The notes below the pieces were generated by a model. It saw nothing but the letters and a program-made list of their open reading frames with translations, was not told the DNA's origin and did no database searches. 64,000 nt of DNA from CADEED01 sp035525785. GTDB taxonomy: Bacteria > Pseudomonadota > Gammaproteobacteria > Steroidobacterales > Steroidobacteraceae. Where the stretch lies: contig DATLDQ010000024.1 in NCBI GenBank assembly GCA_035525785.1, positions 1 through 64,000 on the forward strand. Direction: 5' to 3'. Positions 19,999 to 28,011 of this stretch are shown in pieces. A program made the position numbers and the translations under genes. Positions within the stretch are counted from its first letter, which is position 1; each line of letters starts with the position of its first letter.

Positions 19999-20074
19999 TC
20001 CCTGGTAGCTCAGTCGGTAGAGCGTCGGACTGTTAATCCGTTGGTCGTTGGTTCGAGTCCAACCCAGGGAGCCA
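19999..20074 (+). tRNA. tRNA-Asn (anticodon GTT)
   Basis: 76-nt cloverleaf with acceptor arms TCCCTGG (19999-20005) and CCAGGGA (20064-20070), discriminator G and encoded CCA at 20072-20074. The D-loop is GCTCAGTCGGTAGAGC. The anticodon stem-loop CGGACTGTTAATCCG has GTT at 20032-20034, the expected position 34. The T-loop GGTTCGAGTCC is present. It stands alone between hipA and the DUF2306 gene. Confidence 0.97.
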
Positions 20075-20140
20075 ACTTCTCTCCTTTGTAACCCGTTGCG
20101 GGCGTCGTCAGTCCTAAGTTCCAGGACTAGAGGACCATTC

Positions 20141-20785
20141 ATGAACGCCACCGCGATCGCGCTCACACGCAAGAACAACCGCAGTCTGATCGGCATGACG
20201 CTCGGCGCGCTCGCGCTGATCGCACTCTGGTTCATCGCCAGACGCGCGCTCCCCTACTTCGCGATGTCGCCCGATCACTTCGGACCCTACTTCTGGCCTC
20301 GGCGCTGGGCCCTGGTCCTGCATATCGCGGGCGGCGTCATCGCTCTCACCGTGGGAGTCGTGCAACTCTGGCTCGGCCTGACGAATCGAGTCGCGGAGCT
20401 CCACCGCGCGCTCGGCAAGACTTACCTGGCGGCGATCGCGGTCGGCAGCATCGGCGGCTTCTATCTGGCGCTGACGATCCCGGGAAACATGCCGTACGCG
20501 GCAGGCTTGTTCTCACTCTGTGTCGCCTGGGTAGTCACGACGGCAATGGCCGTGTGGGCCATCCGTCACCGCAACGTGCGCCAGCATCGGGAGTGGATGA
20601 TGCGCAGCTACGCGGTGACGTTCGCGTTCGTCACTTTCCGCTTCGGTGTGGACGCACTGATCAACTGGCAGGGCGTGCAGCCGGGCGATGCACAGGCGAC
20701 CATGGCGTGGGCGTGCTGGGCGTTGCCGCTGCTGTTGCTGGAGCCGCTGATCCAGCTCGGCAAGTTGCGCGCTACATCTGCCTGA
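20141..20785 (+). CDS. DUF2306 membrane protein
   Basis: 214 residues from the ATG at 20141 with AGAGGA upstream; the frame extends into the tRNA but that part is not coding. About six membrane helices are seen. The DUF2306 signature includes LHRALGKTYL with conserved His/Arg, and RQHREWMMRSYAVTFAFVTFR. Its His residues in membrane helices suggest a redox or heme role, unproven. Its 3' end overlaps the convergent LytTR gene by 14 bases. Confidence 0.85.
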   Translation: MNATAIALTRKNNRSLIGMTLGALALIALWFIARRALPYFAMSPDHFGPYFWPRRWALVLHIAGGVIALTVGVVQLWLGLTNRVAELHRALGKTYLAAIAVGSIGGFYLALTIPGNMPYAAGLFSLCVAWVVTTAMAVWAIRHRNVRQHREWMMRSYAVTFAFVTFRFGVDALINWQGVQPGDAQATMAWACWALPLLLLEPLIQLGKLRATSA

Positions 20786-21551
20786 ACAGGTGTAGATAGG
20801 CGCGGCTGACGGGCAGCGCGTCCCCGCCGCGTTTCAGGTGCAACTCGGCGGTCTCGTTCTCGCCTCGCGTGACGTGGCTGACCGCGCTGAGATTCACGAC
20901 CACCGACCGATGCACCTGCGCAAATTGTGCGGCATCCAGCTGCGTCGCGAGCTCCTTGAGCGGCGTCCGGACCACGGCTTCCGCAGGCTTTCCACCGTCG
21001 TCGCGGTATGCGACCAGCGTGTACTTGTCTTCCGATCGCAGGAAGTCGACGCATGCGACGTCGATCATGCGCAGCGTGCTGCCCACGGACGCACGCAGCC
21101 AGCGCAGGGGTTCTGTCGCTGACTCACGCTTCATCAGCCGGACCAGCTGCTGCAGGAACTCCTCGTTCACCTCGGGTTGCGTGGTCCGCACGCGCTCTTT
21201 GAGCCGCTGTACGGTGGCGGCGAGGCGCGCGGGTTCGACGGGCTTCACCAGGTAGTCCAACGCGCCCTGATCGAATGCCTGGATCGCGTACTCGACGAAG
21301 GCCGTGACGAAAACCAGGTGCGCGGCACTGCCGATGTGCTGGGCCGCCTCCACGCCTGTCTTCCCGGGCATTTGCACGTCGAGGAAACACACGTCGGGCT
21401 TGTGCTCGTCGAACAACTCGATCGCCTCGCGCCCATTGCGCGCCAGCGCGACGATCTCGAGCTCCGGCCACGCGCTCGCCAGCGATCTCGCCAGCGATTC
21501 ACGCAGCAGCGGCTCATCATCGGCGATCAGCGCGGTGACCCTGGAGCTCAA
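20772..21551 (-). CDS. LytTR-family response regulator
   Basis: 259 residues. The receiver domain (5-120) has acidic pair Asp11-Asp12, phospho-acceptor Asp58 (FLDVQMPGKTG) and Lys in YLVKP. The LytTR DNA-binding domain is at about 155-257 (FLRSEDKYTLVAYRDD, VHRSVVVNLSAV). The start is TTG at 21551, overlapping the TGA of the kinase gene (TTGA), so it is translated after the kinase. It is the partner of the adjacent LytS-type sensor. Confidence 0.93.
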   Translation of the reverse strand: MSSRVTALIADDEPLLRESLARSLASAWPELEIVALARNGREAIELFDEHKPDVCFLDVQMPGKTGVEAAQHIGSAAHLVFVTAFVEYAIQAFDQGALDYLVKPVEPARLAATVQRLKERVRTTQPEVNEEFLQQLVRLMKRESATEPLRWLRASVGSTLRMIDVACVDFLRSEDKYTLVAYRDDGGKPAEAVVRTPLKELATQLDAAQFAQVHRSVVVNLSAVSHVTRGENETAELHLKRGGDALPVSRAYLHLFRQM

Positions 21552-22603
21552 GCAGCAACCTCCCGAACCGGAAACACGATTTCGGCACAGACGCCATGCG
21601 GCACGACCTCCGTGAGGTCGAGTTGCGCCTCGCCGCCGTACGCGAGCTTCAGCCGCTCACGCAGCGTCGCCAAGCCCGTGCCGAGTCCACGACTCAAAGT
21701 CTTCAGGCCAACGCCGGTATCCGAAACGCGCATCACGCAACTGCGATCGCGCATCCAGACATCTACATCGATGCGCCCGCCAGCCTCGGACGGGTCGATG
21801 CCATGCCGCACAGCATTCTCCACGAGTGTGAGCAGGGCCATCGGCGGGCACTGCCGCCGCGCGACGGCGGGATCGAGGTGGATGTTGTACTGCAGCCGGT
21901 CGGGCATGCGCATCTGCATGATCTCGAGATACGCGCGCACGAGATCCACCTCGTCGGCGATGGCGCTGTCCTGCCGATGCATGCGCGGAACGGACGCGCG
22001 TAGATAGGCGATCAGGCTCGACAACACCTTCGACGCCTGCGGGGAGCCGGAATCCACGAGCGACTGCACGTTGGCCAGCGTGTTGAACAGGAAATGCGGT
22101 TCGACCTGCGCCTGCAACTGGCGCAGCCGCGCGTCGGACTCGCGCCGCTCGTACTCGCTGCGCTCCAGCTCGAACGCGAACGTCTGTTCGCGCGCGAGCG
22201 CGTCGCGCTGGCGGAAGATCGACGCCACGGCGATCCAGGGCGCGAACAGCAGCCCGGCCCCGACCAGCGCGCCGAGACCATTCTTGCCGGGTGGATAGAG
22301 CGCGGCCATGAACATGGCGGCGATCGGGATCGCCATGGTGACGCCTATGAGCCGCAGTACCGTGCGCGGCAGCCATGGGGGCAGCTTGCGGGGCCGGCTC
22401 TCGAGCGCGCCATACGCGAACAGGATGACGCACCCCATGACGCAGCCGCGGAAAACCTCCAGCAGGAGCGGCTGCGGGCTGTGCGTACCCACCAGCGCGC
22501 CCAGACCGGCGGCCACCGCGAGTGTGAACCTCAACCGCTGCCACGAGAATACACGCGCGAGTCCGCGCGCGTGCGCAGGTGCCGGGCTCGGGTGGTTTGC
22601 CAT
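21548..22603 (-). CDS. LytS-type sensor histidine kinase
   Basis: 351 residues from the ATG at 22603; the frame continues to 22825 but the extra part is Arg-rich and without a ribosome site. Four predicted membrane helices lie in residues 20-130, then a coiled linker, then the His_kinase domain with phospho-acceptor His170 (QVEPHFLFNTLANVQSL) and an HATPase domain (LVENAVRHGID, DTGVGL, GTGLATLRERL). It transfers phosphate to the LytTR regulator in the same operon. Signal unknown. Confidence 0.93.
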   Translation of the reverse strand: MANHPSPAPAHARGLARVFSWQRLRFTLAVAAGLGALVGTHSPQPLLLEVFRGCVMGCVILFAYGALESRPRKLPPWLPRTVLRLIGVTMAIPIAAMFMAALYPPGKNGLGALVGAGLLFAPWIAVASIFRQRDALAREQTFAFELERSEYERRESDARLRQLQAQVEPHFLFNTLANVQSLVDSGSPQASKVLSSLIAYLRASVPRMHRQDSAIADEVDLVRAYLEIMQMRMPDRLQYNIHLDPAVARRQCPPMALLTLVENAVRHGIDPSEAGGRIDVDVWMRDRSCVMRVSDTGVGLKTLSRGLGTGLATLRERLKLAYGGEAQLDLTEVVPHGVCAEIVFPVREVAA

Positions 22604-22785
22604 GGCCGCACTATAGAACAAGGAGCGTACGGCACCGACGGAAAGCGGCACGCCTCGCGTACTGCGCGCGTCGCTCGTCGCGGCGGGGCGTAATTCATCC
22701 TCGCCCGCCGCCGACCATCGCATGGGCAGACACGCGCGCCGCCTCGCGCCCATAGTCCGCCCACGACGCAGCAATGGGAGGGCGC

Positions 22786-22896
22786 ATGTTCGACAACCAC
22801 TACCCGGGACACCGCCTCGCACCATGGCTGTTAGGCGGCCTCACGTTGTCGCTCCGGCAACGATCCAACAACAACGCATTGGGAGCCCACACGTGA
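22786..22896 (+). CDS. possible 36-codon leader ORF upstream of MDR gene
   Basis: ATG at 22786 preceded by GGGAGG at 5 bases spacing, one of the best ribosome sites in the window. It encodes 36 residues with a short hydrophobic core (APWLLGGLTLSL) and ends in TGA at 22894-22896, which overlaps the GTG start of the oxidoreductase (GTGA). It may be a small protein or a coupling leader peptide. No homology can be claimed from sequence alone. Confidence 0.45.
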   Translation: MFDNHYPGHRLAPWLLGGLTLSLRQRSNNNALGAHT

Positions 22897-23999
22897 AACT
22901 CCGCTACAAGATACTCACGGGCATCGGCGGCGTGCTGGTTCTCGCCATCGCCACGCTGATGACCGTAACGGCCTGGGACTCGCCGTGCCCGGTCCCGTCG
23001 CTGGCAACTCCGGGCCCAGGCTCCATGCGCGCGGCGACATTCCAGTGCTACGGCGTCTCGAACCTGCACGTCCAATTCGCCGCAAAGCCCGTGCCACGAG
23101 AGGGCCAGGTGCTCATCAAGGTGCACGCGTCGAGCGTCAACCCGGCCGAGTGGTACGGCGTGAGCGGCCAGCCCTACCTGGTGCGACTCGACGCCGGCAT
23201 CGGCAAACCCAAGGACACTCGCGCGGGCTTCGACATGGCAGGCGTCGTGGAATCCGTGGGCCCTGACGTCACGCGCTTCAAACCCGGCGACGAAGTCTTC
23301 GGCGGCGCGGCCGACGCGTTCGCGGATTACGCGCTCGGCCGCGACCAGGGTGGCATCGCCCTCAAGCCCGCGAAACTGTCGTTCGAGGAAGCCGCGGCCA
23401 TGCCCATCGCCGCGATCACCGCCTTGCAGGGCCTGCGCGACAATGGCCACATCGCACCGGGCCAGAAAGTGCTGATCAATGGCGCGTCGGGCGGTGTGGG
23501 CACGTACGCCGTGCAGATTGCCAAGGCCCTCGGCGCCGAAGTCACCGGCGTGTGCAGCTCGCGCAACATGGAGATGGTGCGCTCCTTGGGCGCGGACCAC
23601 GTCATCGACTACACGCGCGACGACTTCACCGCGGGAAGCGAGAAGTACGATCTCATCCTCGACAACGTGGGCAATCACGGCTACCTCGCATTGGCTCGTG
23701 TCACCACGACCAACGGATACATCGTCTCGGTGGGCGGCTCGAAGGTGAACCCATGGCTGGGGCCCATCTCACGCGTGATCGTCGCGCGACCGATCGCCGG
23801 TCTCTTCCTCGACCAGCACCTGCCCTTCTACATCGCGCGCATCAAGAAGGACGACATGGAGTTCCTCGCGCAGCTCGCGAGCGAAGGAAAGCTGCGCACG
23901 GTCATCGACCGCCGCTATCCACTCGAACAGGTGAGCGCGGCGCTCGAGTACCTCGGCACCGGGCACGCGCGGGGGAAGGTCGTTGTCACCATCGACTGA
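22893..23999 (+). CDS. membrane-anchored NAD(P)-dependent MDR oxidoreductase (quinone-reductase-like)
   Basis: 368 residues from the GTG at 22893, which has GGGAG 7 bases upstream. Residues 8-26 form a membrane anchor, unusual for this family. The MDR fold follows: VLIKVHASSVNPAEW, GFDMAGVVESVG, PGDEVFG, then the NADPH loop GASGGVGTYAVQIAKALGA (197-215). No zinc-binding Cys cluster is present, matching the quinone oxidoreductase/alkenal reductase branch. It probably reduces reactive enones or quinones at the membrane. Its end overlaps the next gene by 17 bases. Confidence 0.88.
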   Translation: MKLRYKILTGIGGVLVLAIATLMTVTAWDSPCPVPSLATPGPGSMRAATFQCYGVSNLHVQFAAKPVPREGQVLIKVHASSVNPAEWYGVSGQPYLVRLDAGIGKPKDTRAGFDMAGVVESVGPDVTRFKPGDEVFGGAADAFADYALGRDQGGIALKPAKLSFEEAAAMPIAAITALQGLRDNGHIAPGQKVLINGASGGVGTYAVQIAKALGAEVTGVCSSRNMEMVRSLGADHVIDYTRDDFTAGSEKYDLILDNVGNHGYLALARVTTTNGYIVSVGGSKVNPWLGPISRVIVARPIAGLFLDQHLPFYIARIKKDDMEFLAQLASEGKLRTVIDRRYPLEQVSAALEYLGTGHARGKVVVTID

Positions 24000-25017
24000 C
24001 CCGGTGGCGCCGCTGGTCGCGGCACTCGATCGCGCGCCGGACCGCGAGGCGTGGCTGGCAACGTACCGCTATCGGTTCGCTCACCTGCGCAGGGAATTGC
24101 AGTTGCACCCGGCCAGGCCCACGGCAGCGGCAACGTTCGAGGTGGCGGCGCGAACCGCGCGTGACGTCGCCTCGCGCAACCTGCCGCTGGGCCTGGCGCT
24201 GGTGATGCACCTCTATCCACTCTGCGCGCTGCGCTGCGTTCCCCTGCCGTGGTTCAGTGCGGCGAATCGCCGCCGCACGCAGCTGCTGCACGATATCGAC
24301 GCACGGAAGCTGGTACTGGCCAATGCCGGCAGCGATCGCGCCGCCGGCGCGCACGCGCCGGTGCACGTCACGCGCACGCGAAGCGGCATCCGCATCGATG
24401 GCACTTTCGACTATGTATCGCTGGCCCACGTGGCGGACCTGGTGCTGTTCAACGCACCGCTCACCGATACCAGCCGCACCATCTTCTGCATCGCCGACAT
24501 GCATTCGCGGTCGGTCGACATCGGCGACGCGAAGTTCGGCGACGGAATGCAGCTCTCGGACACCTGCGCGCTCACATTCCACGCGCATCACGTGCCGCCC
24601 GACCGCTACATCGAAGTGCCGACCGAGTCCACGCTCGGTTGCATGACGCTGTACCAACGCAGCTGGTTCCACCTGCTGTTGGCGGAAAGCCATCTCGCGC
24701 GCATCCGGCAGCTGCAACGGCAACACGAGCTGGCGCAGCCGCTGGAACAGATGGCGAGCCTCAACGAGCTTGCATGCCTGCGCGACTATGCACTGCACCT
24801 GCTCGACCACGTCTCGCTGCCGAGCTCGGTGGAATCTCTCGACAAGGTGACCGCGGCCATCAAGCTGCGGGTGTCGTGGCTCGCGCAAGCCACGGCGGCG
24901 GCGCTGCGCGACCGCGATCACGAGGCGGCGAAGGAGCTGGGCTACATCCGGCTTCAGCCGACCTCGGACGAGCGCGTCATGCGCGCCATTCGTAGTAAGT
25001 CAGCGGCGAGCCATTGA
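23983..25017 (+). CDS. acyl-CoA-dehydrogenase-like protein, probably atypical
   Basis: 344 residues from the TTG at 23983 (GGGGAAGG upstream); a GTG at 24004 is an alternative. The middle part (VTRTRSGIRIDGTFDYVSLAHVADL, then FHAHHVPPDRYIEVP) resembles the beta-domain of acyl-CoA dehydrogenases, and the rest is helical. I do not see the usual catalytic Glu/Gly helix or a full FAD signature, so it may be a divergent or inactive member. It overlaps the MDR gene by 17 bases and the convergent GNAT gene by 41. Confidence 0.55.
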   Translation: MSPSTDPVAPLVAALDRAPDREAWLATYRYRFAHLRRELQLHPARPTAAATFEVAARTARDVASRNLPLGLALVMHLYPLCALRCVPLPWFSAANRRRTQLLHDIDARKLVLANAGSDRAAGAHAPVHVTRTRSGIRIDGTFDYVSLAHVADLVLFNAPLTDTSRTIFCIADMHSRSVDIGDAKFGDGMQLSDTCALTFHAHHVPPDRYIEVPTESTLGCMTLYQRSWFHLLLAESHLARIRQLQRQHELAQPLEQMASLNELACLRDYALHLLDHVSLPSSVESLDKVTAAIKLRVSWLAQATAAALRDRDHEAAKELGYIRLQPTSDERVMRAIRSKSAASH

Positions 25018-25474
25018 GGCGCTGGGCACCGACCTTGCGGAACCCGCACTTCTCGTAGAACCGCCCGGCGCCTGCCGCGCTTTCATACGTGTCGAGCCAC
25101 AGCGCCTCGGCAGGCCAGAACCGCGCGGCGGCCTTGGCGGATTCCATGAGCTCGCGGCCCACGCCCTGCCCATGCGCATGCGGCGCGACCGCGAGCCCGA
25201 TGACGTAGAGCGCGACTGTCGCCGGCGTGAAGGCGCGGTAGTCGTAGAGCGTCTGATCGGCCTGCATGAGCCGCACCGTGCCCACGATCTCGTCGTCGCG
25301 GCGCGCGACGAGCATCCTGGTTGCGCGCAATTGCCGCAGCACCGTCGATCTGCCGACATACGCCGACCACGGGCCCTGGCCATGTTTGTGAGTCATGTCG
25401 TGCGCCACCGCACTGCGCAGCGCGGCGATGGCCCGCACGTCGGCATCGGCGGCGGCGGAGACGCGAAGGCTCAC
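24977..25474 (-). CDS. GNAT family N-acetyltransferase
   Basis: 165 residues from the GTG at 25474, which overlaps the TGA of the upstream MarR-GNAT gene (GTGA); the long upstream extension of this frame is only a shadow of that gene. Acetyl-CoA-binding motif A is LYVIGLAVAPHAHGQGVGREL, followed by RFYEKCGFRKVG. It likely acetylates a small amine or protein; substrate unknown. Translationally coupled to the regulator-acetyltransferase fusion upstream. Confidence 0.88.
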   Translation of the reverse strand: MSLRVSAAADADVRAIAALRSAVAHDMTHKHGQGPWSAYVGRSTVLRQLRATRMLVARRDDEIVGTVRLMQADQTLYDYRAFTPATVALYVIGLAVAPHAHGQGVGRELMESAKAAARFWPAEALWLDTYESAAGAGRFYEKCGFRKVGAQRLNGSPLTYYEWRA

Positions 25475-26385
25475 AACATGAGATCCCAGGTCTGCCCGAT
25501 GAGGTCCTTGCCGAAGGAGCGATGCTTCTCCTGTTTCACCAGCTTGAACCCCGCCGCCTGATAGATCTTGCGTGCGGCGACGAGGCAGTCGTTGGTCCAC
25601 AGCGTGAGCTTCTCGTAGCCCTTGGCACGCGCGAACCCGATGCACTCGTCGACCAGCCGCTTGCCGAGGCCGAGCCCGCGCGCCGACGGCTCGACGTACA
25701 GCAATCGCAGCCTGGCCACCTCGTCGCTCGCGCGCATCAGGAACACGCTGCCGATGATCTGTCCGTCGCGCTCGGCAACCCACGCGCGCTCGCGGCGGTT
25801 GTCGTAGTTCTTCACGAAACCGGCCAGGATCTCGGCCACGAGGCCTTCATAAGTGATGTCCCAGCCGTACTCGCGGTGATACAGCACGGCCTGACGCGAG
25901 GTGATCCAGCCGATATCGCCCGGCTCGAGGTCACGCAGCTTGAATGGTTCGCTGGCCGCCTTCCTGCCCCCGAGGATGCGTTGCACCGTGGTCATGGCGG
26001 CCGTGAGCGCGCCGACGTCGCGCGCATCGACGGGCGTGAGCAGCCCGGTGATCTGTTCGCGCGCGCGCGAGTCGAGCGGCGAGAATGCCTTGAAGCCCGT
26101 CGCGGTCAGCTCGAGATGGGCCGCGCGCTCATCCTTCGACGACGCAGTCCGCCGCACGAATTTGCGCTTCTGGAACTTGCCGAGGATGCGGCTGAGATAG
26201 CCGGCATCGAGACCCAGCGCCTTGCCGATCTCGGAGGCCGTGGGCTTGTCACGATGAGCGAGCTCATAGAGAACACGGCTCTCGGTCAACGTGAATTCGC
26301 TCTTGAGCCAGCCCTCCTCGAGCACTCCGATGTGCCGCGTATAAAAACGGTTGAAGGCGCGGATGCTCTCGATGCTCTCTTGCAT
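25471..26385 (-). CDS. MarR-type regulator fused to GNAT acetyltransferase
   Basis: 304 residues. The N-terminal MarR winged helix (1-145) has TESRVLYELAHRDKPTASEIGKALGLDAGYLSRIL and a beta-wing KRKFVRRTASSKDERA. The C-terminal GNAT domain (155-304) has LYVEPSARGLGLGKRLVDECI and YQAAGFKLV. Such fusions are common in proteobacteria and probably couple ligand acetylation with transcription control. The palindrome upstream at 26418-26436 is the likely operator. The downstream GNAT gene overlaps its stop. Confidence 0.93.
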   Translation of the reverse strand: MQESIESIRAFNRFYTRHIGVLEEGWLKSEFTLTESRVLYELAHRDKPTASEIGKALGLDAGYLSRILGKFQKRKFVRRTASSKDERAAHLELTATGFKAFSPLDSRAREQITGLLTPVDARDVGALTAAMTTVQRILGGRKAASEPFKLRDLEPGDIGWITSRQAVLYHREYGWDITYEGLVAEILAGFVKNYDNRRERAWVAERDGQIIGSVFLMRASDEVARLRLLYVEPSARGLGLGKRLVDECIGFARAKGYEKLTLWTNDCLVAARKIYQAAGFKLVKQEKHRSFGKDLIGQTWDLML

Positions 26386-26404
26386 GTCTCCTCCCTTCCG
26401 AGGA

Positions 26405-26436
26405 AACTAGTCGACGTTAGTTGACTGCGTCAACTA
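26405..26436. promoter_or_regulatory. MarR-type operator between the MarR-GNAT and KaiC-like genes
   Basis: Perfect palindrome TAGTTGAC-TGC-GTCAACTA at 26418-26436. An overlapping AACTA...TAGTT pair at 26405-26422 shares its left arm. It lies in the 128-base divergent gap, 33 bases upstream of the MarR-GNAT start, so it probably autoregulates that gene and might affect the KaiC-like gene too. Confidence 0.6.
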
Positions 26437-26513
26437 GTTTTCATGGAAATTAATAGGCGCGGTCCTACAAACACGCCGCGGCCACCCAATGCGGTGGCAC
26501 CTATACTTTCATC

Positions 26514-27992
26514 ATGCCCAACACTACGCACACGCGGCTTCCCCCCATGTCGACCGGCATCGAGGGACTCGATGACATTCTTCACGGCGGGCTCTCACCC
26601 AACCGCATGTACCTCGTCGAGGGCGTCCCCGGCTCCGGCAAGACCACGTTGGGCATGCAATTTCTGGCAGCGGGCGCCCGCAACGGCGAGCGCGTCCTCT
26701 ATGTAACCCTCTCGGAATCGCTCGACGAACTGCACGATATCGCGGATTCCCATGGGTGGTCGCTCGACGGCATTTCGGTACGCGAGCTCATCCCGTCGGA
26801 GAATTCGCTCAATCCCGATGATCAGTACACGGTCTTTCATCCTTCCGAGATCGAGCTCACCGAGACCACGTCGCAGATCCTCCGCGACGTCGAAGAACAG
26901 AAACCTTCACGGCTGGTCTTCGACTCGCTGTCGGAGTTGCGCCTGCTCGCGGGCAGCCCGCTTCGTTACCGCCGCCAGATCCTGGCGCTCAAGCAATTCT
27001 TCGCGGGCCGTGGGTGTACGGTGATCCTGCTCGACGATCTCACGGCGACCGACCGCGACCTGCAGGTGCAGAGCATCTCGCACGGCGTGTTCGCGCTGGA
27101 ACAGCTGCTGCCGGAGTACGGCAGCGCGCGGCGCCGGCTCAGAGTGGTGAAGTTCCGCGGCAAGGTTTTCCGCGGCGGCTACCACGACTACGCGATCCGC
27201 AGCGGCGGTCTCGACGTGTTCCCGCGACTCGTCGCGGCGGAACACCGCGGTGAGGCCTCGGGCGGTGAGCTTGCCAGTGGCAACACAGCTCTCGACGCGC
27301 TCTTGGGGGGCGGCATCGAGTTTGGGTCGAGCACGCTGCTCATGGGTCCACCGGGTGCCGGCAAATCGACGTTGACCGCCCAGTTCGTGTCCGCGGCGGC
27401 CGAACGCGGCGTGAAATCCGCGATGTTCATTTTCGATGAGTCGGTGAACACGCTGCTGGCGCGCGCCAGGGGCCTGAACATTGAACTTGCAAAACATGTG
27501 GACGCGGGCCTGGTGAAGATACAGCCCGTGGACCCGGCGGAATTGTCACCCGGCGAGTTCGGCCAGATCATCCGGCGCGCGGTCGAAAAGCACGGCGCAC
27601 GCGTGATCGTCATCGACAGCCTCAACGGCTATCTCAATGCCACGCCCGAAGAACGGTTCCTCACCATCCAGTTGCATGAACTGCTCGCGTATCTGGGCCA
27701 GCGCGGGGTGGCCACGTTCATCGTCGGCGCGCATCAGGGCCTCATCGGCGGCAGCATGAGCGGGCCCGTGGATGCGAGCTATCTCGCCGACGGCGTGGTA
27801 CTGCTGCGCTTCTACGAAATCCATGGTGAGGTGCGGCAGGCGATCTCTGTGGTGAAGAAGCGTGGTGGCGCGCATGAGCGCACCATCCGCGATTTCAGGC
27901 TCACGAGCGATGGCATTCAGATCGGCGAACCGCTGCGGCGTTTTCGCGGCGTGCTCACCGGCGTGCCGATCCCGCTGGATACGGAAAACTAG
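26514..27992 (+). CDS. KaiC-like double-domain RecA-type ATPase
   Basis: 492 residues with two KaiC repeats. Repeat 1 has Walker A GVPGSGKTT (37-45) and Walker B FDS at 136-138. Repeat 2 has GPPGAGKST (278-286), FDES (307-310, catalytic Glu) and VIDSL with Asp368. In repeat 2 the KaiC autophosphorylation pair Ser431-Thr432 aligns with Ser422-Tyr423 in DASYLADGVVLL. No kaiA or kaiB is nearby. It is followed after 19 bases by a hybrid histidine kinase, so it probably acts as an ATP-driven signalling module rather than as a cyanobacterial-type clock. Confidence 0.92.
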   Translation: MPNTTHTRLPPMSTGIEGLDDILHGGLSPNRMYLVEGVPGSGKTTLGMQFLAAGARNGERVLYVTLSESLDELHDIADSHGWSLDGISVRELIPSENSLNPDDQYTVFHPSEIELTETTSQILRDVEEQKPSRLVFDSLSELRLLAGSPLRYRRQILALKQFFAGRGCTVILLDDLTATDRDLQVQSISHGVFALEQLLPEYGSARRRLRVVKFRGKVFRGGYHDYAIRSGGLDVFPRLVAAEHRGEASGGELASGNTALDALLGGGIEFGSSTLLMGPPGAGKSTLTAQFVSAAAERGVKSAMFIFDESVNTLLARARGLNIELAKHVDAGLVKIQPVDPAELSPGEFGQIIRRAVEKHGARVIVIDSLNGYLNATPEERFLTIQLHELLAYLGQRGVATFIVGAHQGLIGGSMSGPVDASYLADGVVLLRFYEIHGEVRQAISVVKKRGGAHERTIRDFRLTSDGIQIGEPLRRFRGVLTGVPIPLDTEN

Positions 27993-28011
27993 GCCCCTCT
28001 GACAGAACCTG

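Noticed and set aside
20110..20128. AGTCCT-N7-AGGACT hairpin after tRNA-Asn
   Set aside because: Perfect 6-bp stem but no U-tract, and it sits just before the ribosome site of the DUF2306 gene; neither terminator nor riboswitch can be supported.
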